Positions 34,027 through 43,473 of a stretch of 64,000 nt of DNA are shown one piece after another (position 1 is the first letter of the stretch; each line of letters opens with the position of its first letter). The notes beneath the pieces are model-generated. The model had not been told where the DNA came from. It searched no databases and saw only the letters and a program-made list of their open reading frames with translations. This DNA is from Fibrobacter sp. UWT2 (GTDB lineage Bacteria > Fibrobacterota > Fibrobacteria > Fibrobacterales > Fibrobacteraceae): the NCBI RefSeq assembly GCF_900142545.1, contig NZ_FRBF01000005.1, forward strand, positions 185,761 through 249,760, given 5' to 3'. The translations under genes and the position numbers were made by a program.

Positions 34027-35098
34027 ATCGATCTCCGGATTTGGGGTCCATTGCATCACGCACGCCTTCGCCGACGAATGTCGTGAGGAGGAGCGTTACA
34101 AAGAGAGCCGCTACCGTGCTGACAGAAATCCACGGGGCATAAAGGTTGTTGAGGCCCTGGCTCATGAGTTCGCCCCAGCTAGGTGTAGGCGGCTGCAGAC
34201 CGAAGCCCAAGAAATCAAGGGACGTCAAGCTACCGATTCCGCCAATCAGCGTGAACGGGAAAAGCGTCACCACGGGCGTCATGGCATTCGGCAAAATCTC
34301 TTTGAAGAAAATGTGGCGGTGTCCCATACCCAGGACTTTCGCCGACTGCACGTAAGTCATGCCACGCAGCTTCAAGAATTCCGCACGCATGTAGTAACTC
34401 AGCGAAATCCAGTTGAACGCCGCCATAATCAGAATCAAAAGCCAGAAACTGCGGCCATAAATACTGCCGATCAAAATCACCACGTAAAGCATCGGCAGCG
34501 ACGACCAAATTTCAATGAAGCGCTGCATGCCCGTATCCCAGAACTTGCCGAGGTAACCCTGAATACCGCCAATCACAATACCGAGGAAAGTTCCCAGCAC
34601 CGTCAAAAGCAAGCTGAAGCTAATACAAATTCTAAAGCCATGAATCAAGCGGGCCAGCACATCGCGGCCATTGCTATCGGTTCCGAGCCAATGTCTGGCG
34701 CTCGGCGCAAAAGGCGGCGTTCCCTCTTCACTCAAGTCAGCCTTCAGCGGGTCATGAGCAATCGGAGGCATCAACGCCCATACATCGGGGCAGCCTCCCG
34801 CACGAGTAAAGCCTTCAGCGGCATCTTCTTCGCATTCCCGCACCGATTCGAACAATTTGCCGTAATCGGCTTCGGTCTGGTATTCACCGCCAAAGTCAGC
34901 ATCACTGTAGCGTACGAACGCCGGGAAATACGTCTTCCCCTGGTAACGCATCAGGAGCGGTTCATCGTTTACCGTCCACGGGCTAGTCAGCGACAACAGA
35001 TACGCCACCACAAGAACAATCAAAGACCAGAACGCACGCTTGTTCTTGCGGAAGCGCTTCAGGCGATTCAAGGTTTCTTGTGTCAGGCGAATTTTCAT
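34019..35098 (-). CDS. Peptide ABC transporter permease (YejE/OppC type)
   Basis: 359 residues. N-terminal helix (about 25-42), a periplasmic insert (45-140), then five helices with the binding-protein-dependent permease motif (EILPNAMTPVVTLFPF; the EAA loop is around KVLGMGHRHIFFKEI). HWLGTDSNGRDVLARLIHG is the OppC/DppC signature; the long insert is like YejE. The partner permease (YejB) and binding protein (YejA) are not adjacent: the next gene upstream is a histidine kinase. The system is therefore split or incomplete here. Confidence 0.85.
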   Translation of the reverse strand: MKIRLTQETLNRLKRFRKNKRAFWSLIVLVVAYLLSLTSPWTVNDEPLLMRYQGKTYFPAFVRYSDADFGGEYQTEADYGKLFESVRECEEDAAEGFTRAGGCPDVWALMPPIAHDPLKADLSEEGTPPFAPSARHWLGTDSNGRDVLARLIHGFRICISFSLLLTVLGTFLGIVIGGIQGYLGKFWDTGMQRFIEIWSSLPMLYVVILIGSIYGRSFWLLILIMAAFNWISLSYYMRAEFLKLRGMTYVQSAKVLGMGHRHIFFKEILPNAMTPVVTLFPFTLIGGIGSLTSLDFLGFGLQPPTPSWGELMSQGLNNLYAPWISVSTVAALFVTLLLTTFVGEGVRDAMDPKSGDRYV

Positions 35099-35126
35099 GC
35101 GATAAATTTATAAAATGGCCAATCTT

Positions 35127-37703
35127 CTATTTAATCAACTTCGAAATCAAATCCAGCAATTCAGCGAAATCAATGGGCTTTGACACATGTCCATTGACGC
35201 CCGCTTCGAAGGCAGCCTTCTTTTCTTCCTCGAAGGCGCTTGCCGACAACGCAATAATCGGCAACCGAGACTTGCGGGGATTTTCCAATTTGCGGATTAG
35301 CGCCGTCGTTTCGAAGCCATCACCGCGAGGCATCTTCAGGTCCATCAAAATCAAGTCGAAGGAACCTGCAGGCGACATATCTACCTGGCGGTAACATTCG
35401 TTTCCGTTTTCGACGCAGATGATTTCGGCACCAACGCTCTTCAGCAATTTCGATACGATTTCACAAGATTGCGGATCGTCATCAGCCATCAAGATGCTCT
35501 TTCCGGAAAGACTCTTCTTGAAAGGTTGCACGCTAGGCGGCGTCTGAACCATTTCATCTTCGGCAATGCGATGGGGAGTCACCACCACCACGCGGGTACC
35601 TTCACCCACACGGCTGGTAATATTCACCGTACCATGCATCATGTCCACCAGTTTCTTCACGATACTCAGACCAAGGCCGGTGCCATCAATGCCGCGGGTA
35701 AGTGCAGACTGTTCGCGTTCAAAAGCATCGAACACTCTCGGCAGGAATTCTTCAGAAATACCGACGCCGGTATCTTCCACTACCATTTCGATATTGCACA
35801 TTTCCGGATTTTCATGCGGCAAGTCACGTATCGAGATTCGCACCAATCCACCACCACGCGTGTACTTGATAGCATTACTCACCACATTCATCAGAATTTG
35901 GTGGAACTTCACCTTATCCACATAAATGCAACGCGCCTTGACATTTCGAGCAATCTGCAGCATGATATTCTTCTGCCTTGCAGTCTGTTCGAATGTAGTC
36001 ACCACGTCTTCTGTCAAAGCGGCGGTAAGCACAGGCGTTTCTTCCAGCTTGTTGTAACCCGATTCAATAGAGGTAAGACTCAAGACCGAATTGATCATAT
36101 CCAGCAAAAGTTTTCCCGCAGACTGGATATTGCCCAAATAGTAATTCAGCAACGACGTTTCCGATTCCGTCAGGTTCAAGTTCTGTACGTACTTTTGAGC
36201 CAAGGAATCATAGCCCAGCACGGCATTCATAGGAGTTCGAATATCGTGGCTGATACTAAACAAGAAATTCGACTTCGCCTTGTCGGCACGCTGGGCGCGG
36301 TCAAGAGCCTTCACAAGAGCCACGCGCTGTTCGTTCAGTTCCTTACGCTTCTCTAGTTCGGCATTCATGGATTCGTCAATAAGCTTGATACCCATGACAA
36401 TTTCAGGACGATCCTTAGAAGGCTTTACGAAATGGATTTGCATATAATGAATCGTGCCGCCCTTCGAAATGCGGTAAATGAATTCGAAGTTGTCACGCTT
36501 CACGAATTCTCGATTCAAACGATCTAAAGTCATCACCTTGTCAAACAGGGGGCGGTCTTCAAGCAGAACCACACGATTCGCATACAAAGACATTATCTGA
36601 TCGTAATAGGGAGCATTGTCAAAGACATCCTGCATAAAACGAGTGGCAATCGGATCAATTCTGTAGCATTCACTCTGACCTGTCGTGGAATCGATGACGA
36701 AAGCGCTACCATAGGAATCCGTCAACGCATTTATGACATTCAAGTGTTTGCCTTCCATTTCGTTTCGCAAGCGGCGGTTCGTGCGGAAAATGGAATGGAA
36801 ATAGATGGCAAAGAACAACACGACAAAGAACAATGCCAAAACGGCCTTGATTGCCACAATTCTTGTCACGTTCGCCAGCACATGGTACGGAACCATCTGC
36901 ACCACAAACCAGCCCACTTCGTTAACGGACATGATACAGGCAATAGAAGATCCGTATTCAGAGGTCACCCTAAAGGCCTTGGGTTCCTTGAGCATGGCGT
37001 TCTTCTTGAACACGTTGACTATTTCTTGAGGGAAAAAGTCCTGGGCTCGTTTTTCAAAAGACTCGCCAAAATCAGTATCCATGACATTCGAGGCAACAAT
37101 ATTCAGTTCCCTGTCGCACAAAAGGCCAATGGTCGCTTCCCCATTCACCGTATAATGAAGCATTGGCGCAATGTCTTTTTTCCCTCCAAGGATTCCCGCA
37201 ATCACACCGATTACGGAATCACCGTAATACAAGGGCGTATACATATTGATTCGCGCTTCGCCGAACTTCTTGCCGGTATAGTCGATCCAAACACCCGATT
37301 TACCTAAAATGCCCTGACGGAAAAAATCGCTTTCGGAAACATCCACCGGTTCTTCGTCATAAGAAAGTTTCAGGCCGTCCTTGCGGATATATTCAATCCT
37401 TGAAAAAGGAACTTCATCCTTCATCGAAAGAAAAACGGACTCGGGCCTGCGAAGTTCCGGGCCGTCCATCTTTTTCGATACCGAATGGGACACAAGTTTA
37501 ATGCTGTTTCTTCCAAAATTCAGCGTTTTGGCCAAATCGAGAGAGAGACGCTGCGTTTCTTGGGTAACCGCCTCTTCAATCTGATTAAAATAATATTCCC
37601 GTGCACCAACGGCATACACCACCACAAGCACCACCACCGCAATTGCAACCACAATGATTGCAGGGCTCAGGGGCATCAAACGTTTTAACTTTATCTTTTT
37701 CAT
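35127..37703 (-). CDS. Hybrid sensor histidine kinase with Cache-type sensor and receiver
   Basis: 858 residues. First membrane helix about 13-32, periplasmic Cache-like sensor (about 35-275), second helix about 280-305, PAS-like linker (320-465), HisKA with phospho-acceptor His in FLFSISHDIRTPMNAVL (about 490), HATPase with VVSNAIKYTRGGG, DTGVGI and GTGLGLSIVKKL, and a C-terminal receiver with MADDDPQS and phospho-Asp in LILMDLKMP, then the invariant Lys in VSKPID. The signal is unknown. No separate response regulator is adjacent. It lies 29 bp upstream of the ABC permease gene and may be co-transcribed with it. Confidence 0.88.
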   Translation of the reverse strand: MKKIKLKRLMPLSPAIIVVAIAVVVLVVVYAVGAREYYFNQIEEAVTQETQRLSLDLAKTLNFGRNSIKLVSHSVSKKMDGPELRRPESVFLSMKDEVPFSRIEYIRKDGLKLSYDEEPVDVSESDFFRQGILGKSGVWIDYTGKKFGEARINMYTPLYYGDSVIGVIAGILGGKKDIAPMLHYTVNGEATIGLLCDRELNIVASNVMDTDFGESFEKRAQDFFPQEIVNVFKKNAMLKEPKAFRVTSEYGSSIACIMSVNEVGWFVVQMVPYHVLANVTRIVAIKAVLALFFVVLFFAIYFHSIFRTNRRLRNEMEGKHLNVINALTDSYGSAFVIDSTTGQSECYRIDPIATRFMQDVFDNAPYYDQIMSLYANRVVLLEDRPLFDKVMTLDRLNREFVKRDNFEFIYRISKGGTIHYMQIHFVKPSKDRPEIVMGIKLIDESMNAELEKRKELNEQRVALVKALDRAQRADKAKSNFLFSISHDIRTPMNAVLGYDSLAQKYVQNLNLTESETSLLNYYLGNIQSAGKLLLDMINSVLSLTSIESGYNKLEETPVLTAALTEDVVTTFEQTARQKNIMLQIARNVKARCIYVDKVKFHQILMNVVSNAIKYTRGGGLVRISIRDLPHENPEMCNIEMVVEDTGVGISEEFLPRVFDAFEREQSALTRGIDGTGLGLSIVKKLVDMMHGTVNITSRVGEGTRVVVVTPHRIAEDEMVQTPPSVQPFKKSLSGKSILMADDDPQSCEIVSKLLKSVGAEIICVENGNECYRQVDMSPAGSFDLILMDLKMPRGDGFETTALIRKLENPRKSRLPIIALSASAFEEEKKAAFEAGVNGHVSKPIDFAELLDLISKLIK

Positions 37704-37760
37704 AACTATTTAAATTGTATAGCGCAATAATAAAAAAACATTTTCTAATATGTAGCTCGT

Positions 37761-38933
37761 ATGAGAGATTTTTCCATAGAACACAAGCCACAAAAAGAAC
37801 GTTGCATCCTTGTGGGAATTTCAACGCCCAAGGTGCGTCCTTGGCTTGCCACCGAACAATTGGCAGAACTGGGCAGGCTTGCAGAAACGGCGGGTGCCGA
37901 AGTCGTGCAAAGCTTTTTGCAGCGAGTGCAGAACTTTAGCCCGGCCACCCTCATTGGCGAAGGCAAAGTCAACGAGGTCAAACGCGCCCTAGAAGAATTA
38001 GACGCCAAAATGGTGGTATTCGACGACGATCTCTCGGGCTCCCAGGTTCGAAACTTGGAACAGCGCCTCCCCGGAATCAAGGTTCTCGACCGCACGGGAC
38101 TCATTCTTGACATTTTCGCAAAGCACGCCGTAACGGCAGAAAGCCGACTCATGGTAGAAGTAGCCCAGCTCCAGTACATGATGCCGCGCCTGACCGGTGC
38201 CTGGACTCACCTTTGCCGCCAGCACAACGGAGGCATCGGTACGAAAGGTCCTGGCGAAACCCAGCTGGAAACCGACCGCCGCATGATACGCAAGCGCATC
38301 CAGGAACTTAAAAAGAAGCTGGAAAAGATTGAAGACGCCAGAGAAAGCCAAGCACAGAACCGCAACGATATTTTTCACATCGGTGTCGTGGGCTATACCA
38401 ACGCAGGCAAGTCCACGCTAACCAACCGCCTGACCGGCGCCGACGTGTATGTAGAAGACAAGCTCTTCGCAACGCTCGACAGTACCACCCGAAAGCTTTA
38501 CCTGGACGGCGAAAACATCATTTTGTCCGACACCGTAGGCTTCATCCGCAAACTTCCGCACAACTTGATTGAGACTTTCAAAAGCACCTTGGGTGTGGCC
38601 GCACACGCCGACTGCATCTTGGAGGTGGTAGACGGTTCCGCACCCGATTACCGCGAGCACCTGGAAGTCACACACCGCACGCTCGAAGGGATTATCAGCC
38701 CCGAAACGCCAAGAATTCGCGTTTTCAACAAGGCCGAAATCTGCGACGAAGCCCGCCGCACGGAACTCCGCGAAAATTACCCCGAAGCAATCCAAGTGAG
38801 CGCCCGCGAAAACATTGGCATGGAACTGCTGCGCACCGCTTTCAAGGAACAGCTGGCCGAATGGCACAAAAAGCGCGAAGCCCACGAAAAGAGCGAAAAA
38901 GAACGTTCCGAAGCGCCTTGGAAAGAGATATAG
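37761..38933 (+). CDS. hflX: Ribosome-associated GTPase HflX
   Basis: 390 residues. The HflX N-domain (GEGKVNEVKRALEE, VVFDDDLSGSQVRNLEQ, VLDRTGLILDIFA), a helical linker with GTKGPGETQLETDRR, and a G domain with GYTNAGKSTL, the ATLDSTTR switch, DTVGFI and NKAE. HflX rescues stalled or heat-damaged ribosomes by splitting subunits. The start ATG has no Shine-Dalgarno; TAATAT ends nine bases before it. It is divergent from the histidine kinase gene. Confidence 0.94.
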   Translation: MRDFSIEHKPQKERCILVGISTPKVRPWLATEQLAELGRLAETAGAEVVQSFLQRVQNFSPATLIGEGKVNEVKRALEELDAKMVVFDDDLSGSQVRNLEQRLPGIKVLDRTGLILDIFAKHAVTAESRLMVEVAQLQYMMPRLTGAWTHLCRQHNGGIGTKGPGETQLETDRRMIRKRIQELKKKLEKIEDARESQAQNRNDIFHIGVVGYTNAGKSTLTNRLTGADVYVEDKLFATLDSTTRKLYLDGENIILSDTVGFIRKLPHNLIETFKSTLGVAAHADCILEVVDGSAPDYREHLEVTHRTLEGIISPETPRIRVFNKAEICDEARRTELRENYPEAIQVSARENIGMELLRTAFKEQLAEWHKKREAHEKSEKERSEAPWKEI

Positions 38934-38996
38934 GCCTTTATCAGAAATACCTAACTATATTTAGGACGATATTAAATCACTTAAAAGGAGCATAAA

Positions 38997-40538
38997 ATGA
39001 AATCCATGAAACTCTCTGCAATTGCTTTGAGCCTCGCTGCCGCAGGCGCCATTGCACAGACAGCCCCTGCAGCTGCACCTGCCGCAGCTCCGGCTGCTGC
39101 CCCTGCTGCCGAAGCACCCGCTGCCGCCCCCGCCGCAGCCCCTGTTGCCGAAGCACCGAAGGCCGACTCCACCGCCGCACAGCCTGCAGCACAGCCGGCC
39201 GCCACCGAACAGGCTGCCGCTCAGCCGGCTCCCGAAGCAAAGCCCGCTGCAGAAACGCAGCCCGCTGAAGCCGCCAAGGCCGAAGAACCTAAGGCCGCCG
39301 AAGCCGCCCCCGCTGCTGAACCCGAAAAGAAAGAAGAAGTCGCCAAGGCCGAAGAGCCGAAAGCAGAAGAATCTAAAGCCGAAACAAGCGGCGCCTCTAT
39401 TGTCGAACGCCTGAACATCACCAAGGCTGACGCCGAACCCGAAGCCAAGAAAGCCATCGAATTCAAGATTTCCGGTCAGGCCGAATTCGACGCCTACGCC
39501 AGCTGGCGTAATGACAACGAAAAAGACCTCTACCATAGCTTCGCCTCTACTGTTGACGTAGACTTCGAAGTCAAATTCAACGACCAGTGGTCTGCACAGG
39601 TCGAAATCGAAGCCGATGGTAGCGGCACGGCTCCGGGCGCCTACTACAACGGCGCATTTGTCAAGTACACCAAGAGCGATAATTTCGCACTGAAGTTCGG
39701 TGACCTGAGCTTTATGGAAGGCGCCTTCAACTACTACAGATACGATGACCCTGCCGACTACGCCGCCGGCATGGCAGAACACGACATTCGCGGCCTCGAA
39801 CTCGACCTTTACGGTCTGCAGCTCGGCCTCGGCTTTACCGCCGACGAAGATGACGCCACTTGCAACGGCATCGCACTGGATGACAACGGCAATCCGCTGC
39901 CCGTAAACGATGTCTGCAAGAGCTACGATGCCCATGTCGCCTACCAGTTTGACTTTGCCGGTCAGACCCTGCGTCCGTTCGCCCACTACAAGAGCTGGCA
40001 GGAAGCCAAGTCCAACGAACTCCACGCTGGTTTGGATGCCGCTCTTGAATTCGGACCGTTCGCCATCCACGCCGTTTACGGCCTGCATGCCAACAACCTG
40101 ACCGAAGACGAACCCGAAGCCACTCACGCCTTCTTGGCAGAACCCACCTTCAAGGTTGCCAACGTAACCGTCAAGGGCGGATTCTTCTACGCCATGTTTG
40201 ACGATGACGCCCCCACCGTCCACGGCACCGAAATTCCGGAATACATGTTTGCCTACGGTGAAGGCATCATCAAGTTCGTTGACGCATTCGCCCTCGGTGC
40301 TGTTGGCGAATTGCACACCAACTCTCTCGATGACGACACCGATCTCGGCACGCTCGAATTCGGCGCCCGCCTCTACTTCAACCCGGTTGACGGTCTTGAA
40401 GTCACGGGCTTTGCCATGGCCATTCTCCCCATGGGTGACGATTGGGAAAAGATTGGCCACGAAGCCGCCGTTTCTACCGAAGACTACGGCGAAGATATGA
40501 GCCTCAAGTTCGGTGTTGAAACCGTGTTCAGCTTCTAA
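38997..40538 (+). CDS. Porin-like outer-membrane protein with Ala/Pro/Glu-rich stalk
   Basis: 513 residues. Signal peptide (MKSMKLSAIALSLAAAGAIA), then a low-complexity Ala-Pro-Glu-Lys stretch (about 22-135), then about 370 residues of alternating beta strands with acidic loops, ending in a Phe (VETVFSF) as expected for an outer-membrane barrel. No named family recognised; features resemble the DcaP/OprP-type porin fold. The stalk may span the periplasm or bind peptidoglycan (inference). AAAAGGAG precedes the ATG, TATATT lies at 38956-38961, and a very strong terminator follows. This looks like an abundant protein. Confidence 0.72.
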   Translation: MKSMKLSAIALSLAAAGAIAQTAPAAAPAAAPAAAPAAEAPAAAPAAAPVAEAPKADSTAAQPAAQPAATEQAAAQPAPEAKPAAETQPAEAAKAEEPKAAEAAPAAEPEKKEEVAKAEEPKAEESKAETSGASIVERLNITKADAEPEAKKAIEFKISGQAEFDAYASWRNDNEKDLYHSFASTVDVDFEVKFNDQWSAQVEIEADGSGTAPGAYYNGAFVKYTKSDNFALKFGDLSFMEGAFNYYRYDDPADYAAGMAEHDIRGLELDLYGLQLGLGFTADEDDATCNGIALDDNGNPLPVNDVCKSYDAHVAYQFDFAGQTLRPFAHYKSWQEAKSNELHAGLDAALEFGPFAIHAVYGLHANNLTEDEPEATHAFLAEPTFKVANVTVKGGFFYAMFDDDAPTVHGTEIPEYMFAYGEGIIKFVDAFALGAVGELHTNSLDDDTDLGTLEFGARLYFNPVDGLEVTGFAMAILPMGDDWEKIGHEAAVSTEDYGEDMSLKFGVETVFSF

Positions 40539-40563
40539 CCGGCGTTCTTTTGCCCCTTTGTGC

Positions 40564-40597
40564 AGTAGTGTCATTTTTTTGACACTACTTTTTTTTT
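40564..40597 (+). terminator. Strong terminator after porin-like gene
   Basis: AGTAGTGTCA (40564-40573) / TGACACTACT (40580-40589), a perfect 10-bp stem with a T loop, followed by eight more T. Confidence 0.95.
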
Positions 40598-40647
40598 ATA
40601 TTGTGTCCGTACGTTGAAATTTAAGCCTTAAAACGCATTTTTTGAAT

Positions 40648-43194
40648 ATGAGCGAAGAAATTAAAGATTCGACCCTTGGACTTTCGAACGTTAACCACCT
40701 TGAAAAACTCTACGACGGGTGGTTCCTGGACTACGCCAGCTACGTAATTTTGGACCGTGCCGTTCCGTACTACGAAGACGGACTTAAGCCGGTGCAGCGC
40801 CGTATTTTGCACTCCCTTTTCGAAAACCACGACGGCCGCTACCAGAAGGTGGCCACCATCGTCGGTCGAACCATGGCCTACCACCCGCACGGTGACGCCT
40901 CCATTGGCGATGCACTCGTCGGCCTCGGCCAGAAGAATTTGCTGATTGATACCCAGGGTAACTGGGGTAACCCCTTCACGGGCGACCGCGCAGCAGCCCC
41001 CCGTTATATCGAAGGCCGCCTCACGCCGTTCGCAGTCGATGTCGTATTCAACCCCGAAACCACCGAATGGATTCCGAGCTACGATGGCCGTAGCCAGGAA
41101 CCGGTGACGCTCCCGGTCAAGTTCCCGCTGCTTTTGGCGCAGGGTGTCGATGGTATCGCCGTAGGTCTTTCCACCTCGATCCTCCCCCACAACTTCAGGG
41201 AACTCTGCGAAGCAAGTATCGCCATCCTCAAGGGCAAGAAGTTTACGCTGTACCCGGATTTCTTTACCGGTGGCATTATTGATGTGAGCGACTACAACGA
41301 CGGCCAACGCGGCGGCAAGGTCCGCGTGCGCGCCAAGATTGAAAAGGTCGACAACAAGACGCTCGCCATCCGCGAAATCCCGTACGGCACCACCACCGTA
41401 AGCCTGATCGAAAGTATCGTGAAGGCAAACGACAAGGGCAAAATCAAGATTAAGCACGTCGATGACAACACGAGTAAAGAAGTTGAAATTCTCGTGCACC
41501 TGCAGCCGGGCACCGACCCGCAGGTCGCCATCGACGCCCTCTACACCTTTACCGACTGCGAAAAGTCCATTTCTCCCTGCACCTGCGTGATTGTCGACAA
41601 GCACCCGAAATTCCTCGGCGTCTCCGACATTCTGCGCATGAATACGGAGCACACGGTCAAGCTCCTGGAATGGGAACTGGCCAACGAACTTAAGCACCTC
41701 GAAGACAAGTGGCACATGACCACGCTCGAAAAGATCTTTATCGAAAAGGAAGTCTACGAGGTCATCAAGAAGGCGAAGGACCGCGAACAGATTATCAACT
41801 TCGTACGCGAAGGCCTTATGCCGTACGTGAAGCGCCTGCACCGCAAGGACATCACCGACGAAGAAATCGGCAAGCTCATCGAAATTCCGATCCGCCGCAT
41901 AAGCCATTACGACCGCGAAAAGGCCGACCAGCTTTTGAAGGAACTGGAAGAAAGTATCGCAACCTGCAAGTACAACCAGGAACACATTACCGACTACACC
42001 ATCGAGCACTTCAAGAACATTCTCAAGAAGTATGGCGAAGGCAAGGAACGCCGCACGCAGATTGCCGAATTCGGCAAGGTCGAAGCAGTGCACGTGGCTC
42101 TTGCCAACCAGAAGCTCTACGTGAACCGCAAGGAAGGCTTTGTGGGCACCGGTATGAAGAAGGAAGAATACCTCTTCGACGTGTCCGAATACGACGACTT
42201 GATCGTGTTCAAGGCCGACGGTAGCTTCAAGGTTGTTAAGGTTAGCGACAAGGACTTTGTGGGCAAGAACATCTTGCTCGTGGAAAAGTTCAAGAAGGAC
42301 GACGACCGCCACATTTACAACGTGATTCACCAGGACGGCAAGGACGGCGCTTACTACATCAAGCGATTCAACGTGGGTGGCGTTACCCGCGACAAGGATT
42401 ACTTTATGGGTAAGGGCAAGCCCGGCAGCAAGATTCTGTACATGTCGAGCAACCTGAACGGCGAAGCCGAAGTCGTAGAAGTCACGCTGAAGCCGCGTCC
42501 GCGCACCAAGCTCAACTTCGAGGTGGATTTCAGCTCCATCGATGTGAAGGGCCGTGGCGCCATGGGTAACATTGTAACCAAGTACCCGGTCAAGAGCATC
42601 AAGCGCGTCCGTAAGGGCGTGAGCACCTTGGGCGCCCGCGTTCTCTACTTTGACGCCCTCGCCGGCATCATCAGCACCCAGAAGAAGGGCGACCGCATCG
42701 GTGAATTCGGCGAAAAGGACAAGATTCTCATTGTCAAGGAAAACGGCACCGCCCGCGTTCACGACATGGCCGACCCGATTCTCGTGGGAACCGGTATCAA
42801 GTACGTCCACAAGTTCGATCCGGAACAGGTCTTTACGATTCTCTACTTCGAAGGTGGCAACTTCAACTACATGGTCAAGCGTTTCAACTTGGAAGGCTGC
42901 CCCATGACGACCGAATTCAGCCTCGTGTCTGATCACAAGAACACGCAGATGATTGAATTCTTCGCCACCGAAGACGCCCGCGAGCTCATGGAATACCAGG
43001 TGGGCCGCGAAGTCCAGAAGGAAGAGTTGGACCTCACCGAAGTCGCTGAAGTCAAGGGCTACAAGGCTCTGGGCAGCAAGTTCACCGCCAAGAAGGTGAA
43101 ACGCGCCACCCGAATCTCCCCGCCCGACACCTTCGATGACGGGTCTAACGACGAAGAAGTCGAAGACGAATCCGACCCGGAACTCTTCGACTAA
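40648..43194 (+). CDS. parC: DNA topoisomerase IV subunit A-like protein
   Basis: 848 residues. The GyrA/ParC breakage-reunion domain has GLKPVQRRILHSL, MAYHPHGDASIGDALVGLGQ and the catalytic Tyr in RAAAPRYIEGRLT. A beta-pinwheel follows (about 480-810), then an acidic tail. There is no GyrA-box (QRRGGKG), favouring ParC over GyrA; QRGGKVRV near residue 220 is in another domain. It cuts DNA with ParE for decatenation. parE is not adjacent. I chose the ATG at 40648; a TTG two codons upstream is possible. Confidence 0.85.
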   Translation: MSEEIKDSTLGLSNVNHLEKLYDGWFLDYASYVILDRAVPYYEDGLKPVQRRILHSLFENHDGRYQKVATIVGRTMAYHPHGDASIGDALVGLGQKNLLIDTQGNWGNPFTGDRAAAPRYIEGRLTPFAVDVVFNPETTEWIPSYDGRSQEPVTLPVKFPLLLAQGVDGIAVGLSTSILPHNFRELCEASIAILKGKKFTLYPDFFTGGIIDVSDYNDGQRGGKVRVRAKIEKVDNKTLAIREIPYGTTTVSLIESIVKANDKGKIKIKHVDDNTSKEVEILVHLQPGTDPQVAIDALYTFTDCEKSISPCTCVIVDKHPKFLGVSDILRMNTEHTVKLLEWELANELKHLEDKWHMTTLEKIFIEKEVYEVIKKAKDREQIINFVREGLMPYVKRLHRKDITDEEIGKLIEIPIRRISHYDREKADQLLKELEESIATCKYNQEHITDYTIEHFKNILKKYGEGKERRTQIAEFGKVEAVHVALANQKLYVNRKEGFVGTGMKKEEYLFDVSEYDDLIVFKADGSFKVVKVSDKDFVGKNILLVEKFKKDDDRHIYNVIHQDGKDGAYYIKRFNVGGVTRDKDYFMGKGKPGSKILYMSSNLNGEAEVVEVTLKPRPRTKLNFEVDFSSIDVKGRGAMGNIVTKYPVKSIKRVRKGVSTLGARVLYFDALAGIISTQKKGDRIGEFGEKDKILIVKENGTARVHDMADPILVGTGIKYVHKFDPEQVFTILYFEGGNFNYMVKRFNLEGCPMTTEFSLVSDHKNTQMIEFFATEDARELMEYQVGREVQKEELDLTEVAEVKGYKALGSKFTAKKVKRATRISPPDTFDDGSNDEEVEDESDPELFD

Positions 43195-43204
43195 GCCTTT
43201 AATC

Positions 43205-43235
43205 AAGCCCGCGAAAGCGGGCTTTTCTTTTTTTT
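43205..43235 (+). terminator. Terminator after parC
   Basis: AAGCCCGC-GAAA-GCGGGCTT, perfect 8-bp stem with a GNRA loop, then TTCTTTTTTTT. Confidence 0.95.
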
Positions 43236-43251
43236 AGTTTATATTTATAGC

Positions 43252-43473
43252 ATGACTGATAAGATGAAAGGTCGGCTATATACATGGTTAGTTTTCGGAT
43301 TTATTCCCGGTAGGGGTAATTCATTTTTTGTAGACAATTATTTGAACGAAGAACCCGTAGATTATCGTGATTCATCAGATATCTTTGACGAAGCTTTAGG
43401 TCTAAAGAAGCCCGAAGAACGCGAAAAAACGTTCGACGAGCTTATCGCCAAGAAGCCTACATCCAATCGCTGA
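43252..43473 (+). CDS. Small hypothetical protein
   Basis: 73 residues: a short hydrophobic N-terminal stretch (about 9-20) and an acidic/basic tail (DSSDIFDEALGLKKPEEREK). No family recognised. TATATT ends six bases before the ATG, the same spacing as at other predicted leaderless genes here, which supports it as real. Its last 17 bases overlap the 3' end of nadE on the other strand. Confidence 0.5.
   Translation: MTDKMKGRLYTWLVFGFIPGRGNSFFVDNYLNEEPVDYRDSSDIFDEALGLKKPEEREKTFDELIAKKPTSNR

Noticed and set aside
38961..43206. Long minus-strand open frames opposite the porin-like and parC genes.
   Set aside because: They arise from the GC-biased third codon positions of the real plus-strand genes, which have full family motifs; the antisense proteins show no domain or start signal.
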